Below are positions 46,596 to 58,031 of a DNA stretch of 64,000 bases, piece by piece (positions within the stretch are counted from its first letter, which is position 1; each line of letters begins with the position of its first letter). Source of the stretch: Tetragonia tetragonoides (lineage: Eukaryota; Streptophyta; Magnoliopsida; Caryophyllales; Aizoaceae). The position numbers and the translations under genes are program-made. The stretch lies in NCBI GenBank assembly GCA_038025085.1, contig CM076147.1:34696766-34760765 (forward strand), in the 5' to 3' direction. Under the pieces are notes generated by a model that did no database searches, was not told the DNA's origin, and was given only the letters and a program-made list of their open reading frames with translations.

Positions 46596-47631
46596 CTAGA
46601 TGTATACCCCGTGCGATGCACGGGCTTGTAAATTATCATTAGAAAATATATTTTACAATATTGTTATTCAAATTTTTAATTAAGAATGATTTATCAATTA
46701 GCTAGGCATATAGCAAGTAATATAGAGTTACACAAAATCAAAATTATGATGTGTATGATGTTTATTTTTTTCTCTTATTTTTTTAGCTATGTGTAGTTTA
46801 AATTTTCTTATTTGACATGCATGAAATAGTTGCTTAATCCAAATGGATAAATGAATTTCATAGTTAAGTGTCAAATTCATAACTACCGTCTTGACATACT
46901 ATATACAAATCAAATTAGTATATGTATACCTTCATGTATTTACGTATATCCATAACTTTTTACAAAGGGTAGTTTTTATTTATCCATCGTTGGTTTACAT
47001 CATATCTTATGAGCATTTTAACTATAGTAGGTTTACATCATATTTTATGTTAAATTTCTTATGTGTCATTCATTTGTTATCCAACTCTTGTTTAAATCGA
47101 TGTGGAGATATCAGTTGATTTTCTCTTCTTTTTTTTTTTTAAAAAAAAAGAATTTTCAAATAATTATTGAAGAAATTAATTATCATTACAATTATCTTAT
47201 TTACAAATTCTACCAATACTATATTTCTCCATCTCCATGGTGTTTAATCATGTACTTCCCAACAATGGCTCTCTACTATACAACTGAGGTTTGAAATCAC
47301 TTAGAAATTTGAGATGTATGTATAAAGATTACCGATACATAATTTTCATCATTTAGTTTAAAATAAAAATTATTTATGGACTACTACCCATTATTAAATT
47401 CATTATGCCTAGTCTTTAGTATAATTTATGTTATGTTCATGTACCGTATTTGTGAATTTTATGTTGGTATGCTCATTTAATTGGATTATAAGGTTCATGC
47501 ATGTATTGTATTAATTACAGGACATAGCATTAATTACTGGATATGTGCTGACTGGGTAAGTTAATGTAACATGACACGTGTTAATGCAGCAGCGTGCATG
47601 ATCCACTTTTATATATATATATTAGATTAGA
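46596..47631 (-). mobile_element. Nonautonomous Helitron, ~1.04 kb
   Basis: On the minus strand the element begins TCTAATCTAATATATATATA followed by taaaagtgga (from 47631; a start at 47626 is equally possible), preceded by A. It ends ...CCCGTGCATCGCACGGG, a 7-bp-arm hairpin, then gtatacatCTAG at 46596, followed by T. TC start, subterminal hairpin, CTRR end and insertion between A and T without target duplication are the Helitron hallmarks. No Rep/helicase is encoded, so it depends on a partner element elsewhere. The interior is AT-rich with no captured gene that I can recognise. Confidence 0.85.
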
Positions 47632-47857
47632 TGTGACTTGTCATGAGGATGACTCCAAGCAACCAGTGTCCAAATTGACGTGGCAGCTCCATTGCCAGAA
47701 GTGTAGGATGAGTATTAGCTGTATTGACATGTCCACAACTCTACAAGTCCAGCCTATGATTAGGAAGGGAAGCACAACGATAGCTATCGCCTTGTTATTT
47801 TCACTCTCATTAAAATCCACCCTCTTTCTATCCAATTGTAAAACAAAACAAACATAC

Positions 47858-47903
47858 CCTTTTCTTTTTCTTTTTCTTTTTCTTTTTTTTCTTTTTTCTT
47901 TTC
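47858..47903. repeat. Pyrimidine hexamer repeat (CTTTTT)n
   Basis: A run of cttttt units with drift, just downstream of the Helitron. Noncoding. Confidence 0.8.
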
Positions 47904-48244
47904 ACTTGGAGTTAAGTAGAAATATTTGATGAAAATGTGAGGAGTGTTCTTCAAAGAATTGAATTCTACGGAACTGAACTTCACCGAACTAAATAGTAAT
48001 ATGTGAGACAAAAAATAGATTTTTAAATTGATAATCACTGAATTAGATAAGCTTAAAGGAACTAATTCTAAAAAAAAATTTAAAAGTCAAAAGTGAAATA
48101 CATCCTTTCTTTGAGGTAGAAATCTTTTTTTCTTGGACAAATTATACCTCCCCATGATGAGTTTAAGTTGGTGTACATGTATAATGACTAAATAAGTATT
48201 GTGTGAAACCAACTCAAATAGAATGAGGTCGCTATTAGTATTTA

Positions 48245-48546
48245 GGGCATACTTGAAATGAGGGTAATGATTAAGGGGTAATAGGTAGAATTATAAGCTA
48301 AAATGGATGATGTGGGAGATATGGGTGTTAGATTTTGTGAAGAGGAGGATAATCATTCCCCCCATTTGGGAGGTAAAAGTTACCCACCCTCCCCCTAGAG
48401 GCTAGAGTAATGCATTACCCTCATTTCTCCCTTCATTTTCTCCATACCCCCTTAATCATTACCCCATCACCATCTCCACCTTCCTATTTTACCATTTAAT
48501 TTGTTCTATTACTCCCTTAATTATTACCCACAATCCAAGCATGCCC
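48245..48546. mobile_element. PIF/Harbinger-type MITE (TTA target duplication)
   Basis: The 302-bp element has ~38-bp terminal inverted repeats: left GGGCATACTTGAAATGAGGG, right (complement) GGGCATGCTTGGATTGTGGG, continuing through taatRattaaggg.gtaat on both sides. It is flanked by TTA on both sides (48242-48244, 48547-48549). The interior also has inverted gtaat/attac words. Noncoding. Confidence 0.88.
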
Positions 48547-48549
48547 TTA

Positions 48550-49480
48550 GAAATGTAAGACTATGAGCAGTGGCCTTTGATTTTTCTAAATAGTGACAAT
48601 TGTCTCATTAAAAGTTACGATAATACCGTCTTATACAAGTTTTTTTGTGATTTATTGTAACGTAAAAAATTATTACATTTAACCAATTATCATTTGACAA
48701 GCTTCTAAATTGTCTTATTATTCAAAAATAATTCCTTCAATGACACGCTTAGCCTCATATAGATCAGAAAAGGTAAATTTTAATAGTATTTTCCCAACCA
48801 AGAACATAAGCTAATATCGGAGGGTTCTCAAACTCAGGAATTTGAGGATTAGGTTTGGGTGAGCATCCGAGAATCAGATCACTCGACTCGCCTATTTTAA
48901 GGTTTTTTTCCTTGTTTTGTTACAAATTTAAAGTATCCAAGTGTCATGTCTTATCCTATATTTGAGTATCCGACACGCATACTTCAGATTATAGTGAAGA
49001 GTCCAAGAATCATACATTACAACTACACCTATCAAATTCCTAATCTTTACAATCTTATCAAATGTAAACATAAATAAAATCTCTTGCATACATAAACAGC
49101 AAAATTAGTCTAGACAAGTTTACAACTTTGTAACATGCATGCATGAAGCACCTATCAAGCTGTCACTAGGAGAATGCAGTATGTGTGGACAGGGATAGTC
49201 TACTTGACTACTTCTACGGCCTACCAATTAGGCAAAGCAATAAAGTTTCCAGTAAAAAACAAAGGGAATGAAAGTACAGAAAAGAGACTATCTTAAATAT
49301 TATGATTTAGATAAGTAACTATAAATGACAATTTTAGCTTTGGCCTTAAAACTGATAAATGGTAAATTAGTCTTGCATGAGTTCATGCTGTCCATACAAA
49401 AGTTTGACCCCACCAGAACATTCTATTGGCATAAAACTAATTCTCACTTGGCTCCTAAATCAAGTGGCAAACTTCTCTTT
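48550..49480. other. Intergenic region upstream of the RPT2-like gene
   Basis: AT-rich with no recognised gene or element. The last few hundred bases probably include the RPT2-like promoter, but no TATA box stands out. Confidence 0.4.
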
Positions 49481-49486
49481 CATTCA

Positions 49487-49487
<1 letters not shown>

Positions 49488-49518
<31 letters not shown>

Positions 49519-49564
49519 CTCTATTTCTCACTACAAGCTCCATAACCATAAGCATTGTGTACTG
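49488..49564 (+). promoter_or_regulatory. RPT2-like 5' UTR exon with (CT)n and leader intron donor
   Basis: A (CT)n-rich leader (49488-49533) runs into tgtgtactg|gtaagg at 49564/49565. The matching acceptor is ggtttcag at 51483-51490, 15 bp before the ATG at 51506. The implied leader intron is 1926 bp. Long leader introns in plant genes often raise or pattern expression. Inferred from signal sequences only. Confidence 0.6.
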
Positions 49565-49846
49565 GTAAGGTGAACTTCTTCCCTATCTATGTCTGGTTTT
49601 TGTTGAATTATGCTGGGTTTGTATACTTATTTCCTTGTTCTCATGGTTCATTTCCCACTACTATAAAATTATTTATCTTAATTATGTTACTTGTGTGAAT
49701 CAAGTGTTGAGGCTTAAGAATGGATGGAGTTTCTCACAAGATTATTTAATCATTGTGTGGTGATGTCTCTTTTCCTGTTTGGTATATAATTATATTGGGC
49801 TAATCTCTTTTGATTTGCTTGCTGTGGTTAACTGTAGCTAGTTACT

Positions 49847-49848
<2 letters not shown>

Positions 49849-49883
<35 letters not shown>

Positions 49884-50000
49884 GGAATAGCAAGTAAGCC
49901 TCAAACTTTAATTTGTTGGAAATGAGACTTGATCTCAGATCATTGCCACTGAGAACAAGTGGGGGATGCGCTACTGCGCTAGCCACCCAAAGCTCAACCA
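49849..50000 (-). mobile_element. SINE with long poly(A), inside the RPT2-like leader intron
   Basis: A run of 33 T at 49849-49881 is the poly(A) tail of a minus-strand element. Reverse complemented, its head reads gggtggctagcgcagtagcg (A-box-like) and ~35 bp on gagatcaagtctca (B-box-like), both RNA polymerase III promoter motifs of tRNA-derived SINEs. Part of the head is repeated at 50071-50150. Confidence 0.65.
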
Positions 50001-50070
50001 ACTGTTGTTATGCTATTGAGAGTTTGAGACAATTGTTTTATTATAGGAAATGAGTCTTGAATCCAAATCT

Positions 50071-50150
50071 TTGTTGGGAACAAGTGGAGGATGATGCGCT
50101 ACTGCGCTAGCCACCCAAGCTCAACTAACTGTTGTTATGCTATTGAGACC
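50071..50150. repeat. Second, partial copy of the SINE head region
   Basis: gaacaagtggaggatg..gcgctactgcgctagccaccca and aactgttgttatgctattgaga repeat the segment at 49951-50028, offset ~120 bp, in the same orientation. A local duplication rather than a new insertion. Confidence 0.8.
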
Positions 50151-50254
50151 ATTGTTTATTTTGATCTGATCTTTTTAATTTTGATTGCATTGATTGCAAA
50201 ATCCAAGCACAAAAAGTTAGTCTTTTCCCCCAGCAAATATCTACTCCACAAAAT

Positions 50255-50364
50255 CTCGTATGAGGTGGCTTCAAGGTGAGGCCCTCTCATACAAGCATGA
50301 TGTCATGCCGACATTATGTTTGTATATAAAGGTAGCCTCACCTTGAGGCTGCCTCATACAAAAC
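50255..50364. mobile_element. Small foldback element with CCTCA-rich arms, copy 2
   Basis: The arms ctcgtatgaggtggcttcaa / ggtgagg (50255-50281) and cctcaccttgaggctgcctcat (50336-50364, shown in part) form an inverted repeat around ~55 bp. Closely related to 6889-6994, sharing the loop word catgatgtcatg..gacat.atgtttg. Confidence 0.65.
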
Positions 50365-50559
50365 TTATTCTATATACTCATTTTCATTCCAAATAATGTG
50401 TTAAACCTTATTATTGCATGCAGTTTTTGCTTTGTAAGGAACAAAAACAAGAACAACACCGGAGAGTGATCTCACCATTTAGGAGGGTTTGGGGAGGTCA
50501 AGATGTTGCATGCTCACATTTACTGCTCCCTCTATGCTCTATTATTGTTGTCAAGTGAA

Positions 50560-50752
50560 CCAATAATAGAGGACGGGGTTTCAAGTCATTCAACAATAAC
50601 ATATTTCTATCTTAACCCGTTGGGCCATGGGTACAACCTTCTCAGACATGGGGTACCTCTAATGCACGGCATTGAGTATTCACATGAGGCTCGAACTTTT
50701 GACCTCGTGTTACGGTCATTGATTGTTACCAGCGGGCCAAGCTCCTTTTGGG
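50560..50752 (-). mobile_element. Second tRNA-like SINE in the RPT2-like leader intron
   Basis: Reverse complemented, the segment starts aaaaggagcttggcccgctg, giving an A-box-like ttggcccgctggtaac, and ~40 bp later has aagttcgagcctca, a good B-box. Family differs from the SINE at 49849. No clear tail or target duplication. Confidence 0.5.
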
Positions 50753-51505
50753 TTGAACAATATAATTAATACACAAAAACTTCTATAAGACGGTCTTTTC
50801 GTAACTTTATTAGCCAAAAAAGTTGTTTAATTTTATTCCTTTCTACCAAGTTCTGAATACTAATAATTCATCCCGCTTTGGGAGCAATAACATATATTTT
50901 GGGATAAAGGGAGTAGTACCATGTAGTTGAGTAGCTACTAGCTATATTTACTAATTTACTTGGTCTTGCTTGGATTTTTACTTAAATGTCAGTTTGTAGT
51001 GATGATAAAAAACAACCAAGACATGGGTGCATCTTCTCCATGATTCTATGATTGTTTAGACATTTTGTTCAATTATCCACCAATGATGATCACACTTGTG
51101 GCCAAATAATTCTGTTCTGAAATTCGGGGCAATAATGTTGACAACTTTGTTGTTGCATATTCTTTGGTTGCTAGAGAATCGATCTATGGCCATAGTAAAA
51201 GTTTGCCTAGTAGCTTTGTTTCTGAGTTTTGAGACATCTTGTTCAAAGTAAATTTGCTTTTCTTTTCCTTTCCTTTCCTTTCCTCTAGCTGCTATTCGGA
51301 AATCGGAATGATGCATATATAACATTCATGAATCATTGAAACAAATTCATAATCTGTGGTCTAGATTGAAGCTTCTAAATGACTTCATAAATTGTGCAGT
51401 TTGATGAATGATGAACATAAAGTGTATAAATAATGTTGGAAGGATAATACATCCCAGTTTTTCTGATCAACTTCTACTTGTTGGTTTCAGGTGTAAGACA
51501 CAATC

Positions 51506-53928
51506 ATGGATACAACCACCTTGAACACCCGTCGTCGTTCTCTAGCCATGGAAAGGACTGGCCAATGGTATGCAATTCGATCTCGTGCCAATGTCTATCC
51601 TGTTTGCCTTAATTACTTTAGCTCAATCATCATATGCTTTACGCTGGCAGGGTTTTCACTCAAGAGGTTCCAACTGATATCGTTGTTCAAGTGGGAGAAG
51701 CAACTTTTTCTCTTCACAAGGTAGTTTAATTCAGAATCATCAAATCAATTTTGATAGCATATTTCACTGAGTACAAGTTATTATTGCCAATCTCCTGTGT
51801 ACTAGAAATGCGAGCATTTAACGATGCTTAATCTTGGTTAAAGACATGGACTACCCTATGATTACAATATGCGTGTCTAAACAACTTCTGTTGACATCGA
51901 GTAGGACTTATATATTGCCAATGAATTTGACAATTGACATGCATTTTATTGTTGAATGGCAGTTCATGCTAGTGGCAAAGAGCAACTACATAAGAAGGCT
52001 AATACTAGAATCCAAGGATCCAGATTTGGGGAGAATCGATTTGTCTGATATCCCAGGAGGGTCCGAGACCTTTGAGAAGGCCGCGAAATTCTGCTATGGT
52101 GTTAATTTCGAGATAACAGTTCACAATGTGGCTGCTCTCAGGTGTGCAGCAGAGTATCTGCAGATGACAGACAAGTACTGTGAGAACAGCCTGGCTGACC
52201 GAACTGAGGATTTCCTTCGTCAAGTGGCTTTGGCCAACCTCTCTGGAGCGGTTATTGTTCTAAAAACATGCGAGTCCCTCCTTCCCATGGCCCTCGATGT
52301 CAACATTTTGCAGAGATGCGTTGATGTGATAAGCACAAAGGTTTGCACTCACCTTTTACTCTTGTAGACTTCTCACTAATGTTAAAATTTTGGAATGAGT
52401 AAGCAAATTTCTGTTTGTTAAGTATGAGCAAGCAAGTTAGTGGTGAATAGTAAATTTGATCAACTGCATTTGTGTGTGTTAGTAATTAATCAGTCTCAGA
52501 TGTATAGAACAGATCTTAATGTGAAATACTAGTAATAATCATTTGTTGATTTGTTCATGACAATCCAGGCATGTAACGAGGCAAGCTTCCCTAACCGTAC
52601 CCCACCGAATTGGTGGACTGAAGAATTATCAATCCTTGACATAGCCTCTTTCAAGAAGATCCTTGGCGCCATGACATCACGTGGAGCAAAAACTCTCACT
52701 ATAGCGAGTGCCATCATCACATATTCTGAGAGATCACTCTCAGATTTAGTCCGAGATCACTCAGGAAACGGCATCAAATCGTCAGACTCAGTGGATACTG
52801 AGTACAGAGCCCAACAGCGAGTGCTCCTCGAGTCTATAGTCTCCCTCTTCCCTTCTGAAAAGACCTCATTCCCCGTCAGTTTCCTGTGTTCTCTTCTAAG
52901 GGGTGCAATCTACCTAAAGGTATCTACGAGCTGCAAGAACGAGCTTGAGAAGCGAATATCAGCTATCCTAGAGCATGTGACAGTTGATGATCTTCTTGTG
53001 TTGTCGTTTACGTACGATGGAGAGAGCCTCTTCGATCTTGAGAGTGTAAGGAGGGTTATATCGGGATTTGTAGCCAAGGAGAAGAGTGTCGATGTGTTCG
53101 ACGGAGGTAACTTCAAAGAGGTGTGCTCTGCTGCAATGCAGAGGGTTTCTAAGACTGTGGATTCTTATCTTTCTGAGGTAGCAACTTATGCAGAACTCAG
53201 CATTTCAAAGTTCAATGGCATTGCCAATCTTGTCCCCAAGAGCGCTAGGAGAATGGATGATGACCTTTATAGAGCAATTGACATCTATTTAAAGGTGAGT
53301 GTCTCCAAATCCAACTTTATCATACAATCATATGAATGTACTACAAAGCAAAGCAGCTAAAGTTATCATGTCAGAAAAGAAAATGAGACATCTATTTTGA
53401 GACAGGAGTGTTTTCCTATGCTTAATGGTCACTGATTATACGATGCAGGCACATCCGAACCTAGACGAGATAGAAAGGGAGAAGGTTTGTAGCTCGATGG
53501 ATCCCCTGAAGCTATCCTATGAAGCTCGTATCCATGCCTCGCAGAATAAACGACTACCAGTCCAGATTGTTCTACATGCTCTCTACTTTGATCAGCTAAA
53601 ACTGAGGAGTGGAGCTAACGAGGGCCCCAATGTACCTGATGCTATAGCGACGAGAGGTCAGTTGCAGGCTGATGTCACATTATTGAAGGAGAACGAAACC
53701 TTAAAATCCGAGCTCATGAAGATGAAAATGTACATCTCTGACATGCAGAGAAATCAAGGGACAACCTCCCGGACCACCAGTGTACCGAAAAAGGCTACAT
53801 TCTTCTCGTCGATGTCTAAGACGTTAGGCAAGTTGAATCCCTTTAAACATGGTTCTAAGGATACTTCTCACTTGGATGATGGGGTTGATATCACCAAGCC
53901 AAGAAAGAGAAGGTTTTCCATCTCATAG
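51506..53928 (+). CDS. NPH3/RPT2-family protein, RPT2-like
   Basis: Five exons, 51506-51567, 51651-51720, 51963-52340, 52569-53294 and 53449-53928, 1716 nt, 571 aa, all GT-AG with frame kept. An N-terminal BTB/POZ domain (about residues 20-125; WVFTQEVPTDIVVQVGEATFSLHKFMLVAKS) is followed by the NPH3 domain (about 185-440; WWTEELSILD, FLCSLLRGA, KNELEKRI, SYEARIHASQNKRLPVQIVLHALYFDQ), a short coiled coil (about 475-515) and a C-terminus ending TKPRKRRFSIS, where RRRFSIS is a probable 14-3-3/phosphorylation-type site. The whole sequence tracks Arabidopsis RPT2 from memory. RPT2 works at the plasma membrane with phototropin 1 and NPH3 in phototropism and stomatal opening, and is light-induced. 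Start: first ATG after the leader acceptor; 571 versus ~593 aa in Arabidopsis. Confidence 0.95.
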
Positions 53929-55180
53929 ATGAGATTCATAGTTATAAATTTATAATGTCACAGTTAGCAAATATAAGAGAGCCCTTATTATTGTTTGTGG
54001 TGATTTTTTCAAAACCAATATGTAGGTGTGTGCTTTATGATACAGTCATTTGTGTATGCTTTAGTATAGGGTGTGTGTGTGTGTAATTTATTTTATATAT
54101 ATTCTTCTGGAGTGATTTGAACACTATGATTTGTGTGGAGAAATTGGCAACTCTTTGTATATATGGTTGGTTTTTTGGATTATAATAATGTAACAAGCTA
54201 AACTGCTTATCAAACAAGGCCTTGATCAGGAGTACCTTCTATCTTTATAGAAACTGACCTATTCTCCTCCCAGACTCCCTTGTTTTGGGGAGAATTTTTT
54301 GTAAAATTTTTTGGTACCCCTTTTTTGATCTAAAGTAGTTGTAACTGTAGTCATAAAATATTAAAAGAGTAAAGAAATTAATGGAAAATAGTTGAAAGTT
54401 GGTATGAAAAGAAGTTTCACAAACTTAATTGCAGTACTAGTTGTATCTGTAAATTGAAAATAATATGTTAAACAATTTGGAAGTAGCAGATAGTTGAAAA
54501 AACTAAGTTCAAATTGTACTCGCTCGGTAGCTTTTATTGAAAAAATAATTATTTGCGCCAATATATACTCCAAGGATACAACTCCTATCAATAGAACTGC
54601 AAAGCTCCCTACTGCATGAGTCCATGACTATGGGATTAAGACCTTTCAGTTTTGTTGATTGCTTTCCAGCTTTCTCCCATGCATACTACTAAGGTGCTCG
54701 AATAGTTACCATCTAGCATTATAGGCCCATAAAAAGAGAGTTTCAGATTTATATATCTTAGAGAAAGAAAAATCTAGATACCATATTAGTTTAGTTTTAA
54801 TTTAAAACTGGCTCGCATCATGAAGGATTGAAGGCCATGCATGTATATGTAAGTGTAAACTGTTTAAGTATGAGGTGCTCGTGCAACTACAAACAGTACG
54901 TCTTCATTCTAAGGTTAGCATATAGGAATCAAGAGATCTAGTGAATAGGAATATCGCCTCTTAACCATGAAATCGATGATTATATTTGATTCCTATTCCT
55001 TTCATACCTCCTTTCAACAACAATTTTTTCTAAGGTTAGCATTGTGGGTCTGCAAAAGAGGATTCTAGATAATAAATTTAAATTTAACTGGCACGGATGA
55101 TATTTTTAAGTCAAGTATCTATTTTAAGGTTTTACTAGAGATTTTTGAAGAAGGATTTCGATAATTCTTATTCCCATCTA
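53929..55180. other. 3' UTR of the RPT2-like gene and intergenic sequence
   Basis: Contains a (GT)n run near 54070-54083 and T-rich sequence, probably 3' UTR to about 54200. Beyond that no gene or clear element until the inverted repeat at 55186. Confidence 0.5.
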
Positions 55181-55185
55181 TTAGT

Positions 55186-55692
55186 TCGTTGTACGTATGC
55201 ATTTGGTTCACACGATCTGTCACCGCAATTATTATCTTGAGATGTTAGGTTTAGTTGGAGGGAAAAAAAAACTCCTCCTTAATTAACTACAAAAAAGTCA
55301 TATGTGCCATCTTTACTAGACAAACATGGCATATAGCAATTTCAGATCAATGTCAATAAAGACCACTCGAAAGTTGAATGACAGAGGAACAACCTTCCAT
55401 TTTTATTCTGTTGTCATCATCAGTGAACAAATCAAGTTACTTGTTGACATGAATTAGCTCACTCTTATATATATAAAGTCATTTCACAAGTGATATGTGT
55501 ATCTTTTGATGTCCCTCAAAACATTATTTGTTGATGTCCAATTCATGGTATTAGCATGTTCACAAAATATATCCAATCAAATTCAACCATCTTTTCAATC
55601 CACTAACCTAACATAGTTACATCTCAAGATAATTAATAATTATAGCAATAGATTGTGTGAACCAAATACATAACATACAACGATACAACGTA
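55186..55692. mobile_element. Long-TIR element, ~500 bp
   Basis: The left arm (about 55186-55262; catttggttcacacgatctg ... atcttgagatgttaggttta) is the inverted complement of the right arm (about 55603-55692; aacctaacat ... catctcaagataat ... gattgtgtgaaccaaata), with several mismatches and a ~10-bp indel. Arms ~75-90 bp enclose ~340 bp of noncoding AT-rich DNA. Superfamily unknown; no target duplication was found. Confidence 0.65.
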
Positions 55693-56008
55693 CTATAGAT
55701 ATGTACACATTTCAACTACTTATTAAACATATAAAGGCATTTGCATATTTGATGTGAACTAATAGCTAAACCCAACATGAACGGTAGAAGTAGCCCATAT
55801 AAGCTAAATATTAGACACATTTTTGTAAGTAATAAAATTGTTTATATGTCATTTTTTCTACCCTTAAGACTTGCTCAACATGTTAGACTCAAACTAAAAA
55901 TGAAAATTATTGTTCCGTAGTTCTTTTATTGAGAGAAAATACATAAAAGTCTATACTCCATATATCTAAAAGCTTACTTAACTTGAGCAATGATGGCTTT
56001 TATGGGAA

Positions 56009-56220
56009 GTTAAACTCTTACACTGCTATAGAGAGGTAAATAGAGAGGCGGACTGGCTAGCCAACTGTGGTTGTATCAAGCTCCGACGGTGTGCTATTTT
56101 GACTCCCCCCTTCCCCCTTTAGTTTTCATTTTGTATGAGGATGTAATTGGGGTGGCTTGGCCTCGTAATATTAGACTTGTGTAATTTAGGAGCTTGCTCC
56201 TCTCCCGCATAAAAAAAAAA
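56009..56220 (+). mobile_element. LINE 3'-end fragment with 33-bp target duplication
   Basis: A 212-bp insert between two 33-bp direct repeats (55976-56008 and 56221-56253) that differ at only two positions. The insert ends in an A run abutting the right repeat. It reads YREVNREADWLANCG in one frame, the conserved C-terminal part of the LINE RNase H domain, then a stop and ~130 bp of 3' UTR. A heavily 5'-truncated insertion from a LINE carrying RNase H. Confidence 0.88.
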
Positions 56221-56253
56221 ACTTAATTTGAGCAAGGATGGCTTTTATGGGAA

Positions 56254-56668
56254 TAATTAAATCATTTTGTCGGTTGTATGTTCCATTAATACTTTAATTT
56301 GTTACTGAAGCCATTCTTTCTAGCGAAAAAACAAAAAGACAAAAAGACAAAAGACAGATTTGAATTCACATCTAACCAAAATTAAGATTATAAATCGTAT
56401 TAAGTTGCTCATTAAGTACAAGATCATCTAAATTTCTTAACTACTAGTACTTTCAACATGAGATTTCTTTTATTAGAAGTTCATAACAGTTGGACAAGAA
56501 ATTTATTTCATTTATTATTTTCCTAAACAATCCATTATATTTGGAGCAAGTTATTATTTTGGATTCACGAAAATACGGAAATGAAAATCTAAAACAAGAG
56601 TTGAACTAGTTTAGAAGATTAACATGGGTCAACAAACATGTGAAACTACTTAAAAGGGTTATATCTTA
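56254..56668. other. Intergenic AT-rich sequence
   Basis: Only simple words such as aaaagacaaaaagac near 56333 were seen; no gene or element. Confidence 0.5.
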
Positions 56669-56860
56669 GGCCCTGTTCTCTTCAACGGAATGGTGCAAAA
56701 CGGTGAGGAACGTAACGGAACGGATTGGAACGGAACGGTGCAACGCGGATAATTCAAAAATATATGAGACAGAATGAAGTACAGAATGCGGAACGGAACG
56801 GATTGGAACAGAACGGAACGGAACGGAATGCAGCATGGAATCGACGAAAATAACAGGACC
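56669..56860 (+). mobile_element. Tourist-type MITE, copy 1 of an inverted pair
   Basis: The 192-bp element starts GGCCCTGTTCTCTTC and its other end complements to GGTCCTGTTATTTTC; TTA is found on both sides (56666-56668 and 56861-56863). The interior is a set of ggaacgg/cggaacgg repeats. The same element is at 58032-58242 in the opposite direction. Confidence 0.85.
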
Positions 56861-57253
56861 TTAGTGTATGAAGTCTCGAGAGTGAGGAATTTGAGGACTC
56901 TTATGATGAACAACACATTGTGGAACATATGATCAGTGATTTGTGTTCGTTTTTTCTTACTAGGCTTTTTGCTAGCATTTTAGACAGTAGTATACTTGAG
57001 TGGTATGTTTCTTTTGTCTGCTTTTAGTTAGTGTTGTAGAATGTGTGTTTTGTCTGAATACATAACATATCTCTCCTATAATGCTTGTTGTATTCTTTTT
57101 GAGGGTTCTATTTCGACATTCCTTTAACGACTGAAATATACTTACCAGTTACACACTTATGCCTTCATTTATTTGATGATAATTTAGCGTTAGTTCTTTC
57201 CAAGATTTGATCACAACAATAATCATTCTACATGTCCAACAACAAAAGCACTA

Positions 57254-57329
57254 CTATTTCCGTTTCGTGAAGATGTTTACATTTGCTTTTTCGTGGTCTC
57301 CAATGCACCACTTTGACCGTAGATAATTG

Positions 57330-57410
<81 letters not shown>

Positions 57411-57554
57411 TTTTTCAAAAGTATTCTTTAAAATGAACTAACAATAGCATTTTTACATTATAAATCTTTGTATTTTTTCACTAATTTATGGTCAAAATTT
57501 GTGATCTTTGACCTTGAAAAATTAAGTGTAAACATCTTGGTGAAACATGGAAAG
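57254..57554. mobile_element. Stowaway-type MITE, copy 3, expanded by a TA microsatellite
   Basis: The ends (ctatttccgtttcgtgaaga; complement of the right end ctttccatgtttcaccaaga, then tgtttaca in both) are flanked by TA. The internal ctccaatgcaccactttgac matches the copy at 7298-7552. The centre holds a (TA)34 run. Confidence 0.75.
57334..57401. repeat. (TA)34 microsatellite
   Basis: An uninterrupted 68-bp TA run inside the Stowaway element, likely grown from its AT-rich centre, and likely to be highly variable and cruciform-prone. Confidence 0.97.
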
Positions 57555-58031
57555 TACTATACAATATGCAAAATGACATTTAAGATGATGACATGAGAAT
57601 AGCAATAGATGTTGAACTGTTACTCCACAGGCTTCATCTAACCAAACTCTACATGAAAGGTCATTGAAAAGGCCCACAGGGCCACAACCCCTCTCTGTGA
57701 AAATTCCATATAAACCCTCCCCCTATCTATACTTATCAAAAACAATAAATAGTTTTATTTTAAAAAAAGCAAATAAAATGCAAGATTGACAATGAAATCC
57801 GAATCCACCTTGCGTAACCCTGTCACATCCATCAAACAACGGACCAATGAAACTACACATATGGAAGTCAATGAATGGGTGCAGTTACGTAACCGCACAG
57901 TGACTTTATCACAAACAATCAAACAACACCCCAAGAAATATAAACTTGTCAGACGGATCTACCCAGCTGGTTTCGAGTTAGGTCATTTCAGGTTTAATGA
58001 CGGGTTGATTTTGGGTCAAAATTATCTTTTA
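57555..58031. other. Sequence between MITEs, no gene
   Basis: A frame from 57786 runs into the inverted MITE and is not supported as a gene. No other element is visible. Confidence 0.5.

Noticed and set aside
36517..50752. tRNA genes at 36.5, 49.9 and 50.7 kb
   Set aside because: A- and B-box-like motifs are present but no full cloverleaf or acceptor stem; SINE heads are the better reading.
56659..56928. Phenylalanine/serine/proline-rich minus-strand frame
   Set aside because: Consists of the ggaacgg repeats inside a Tourist MITE.
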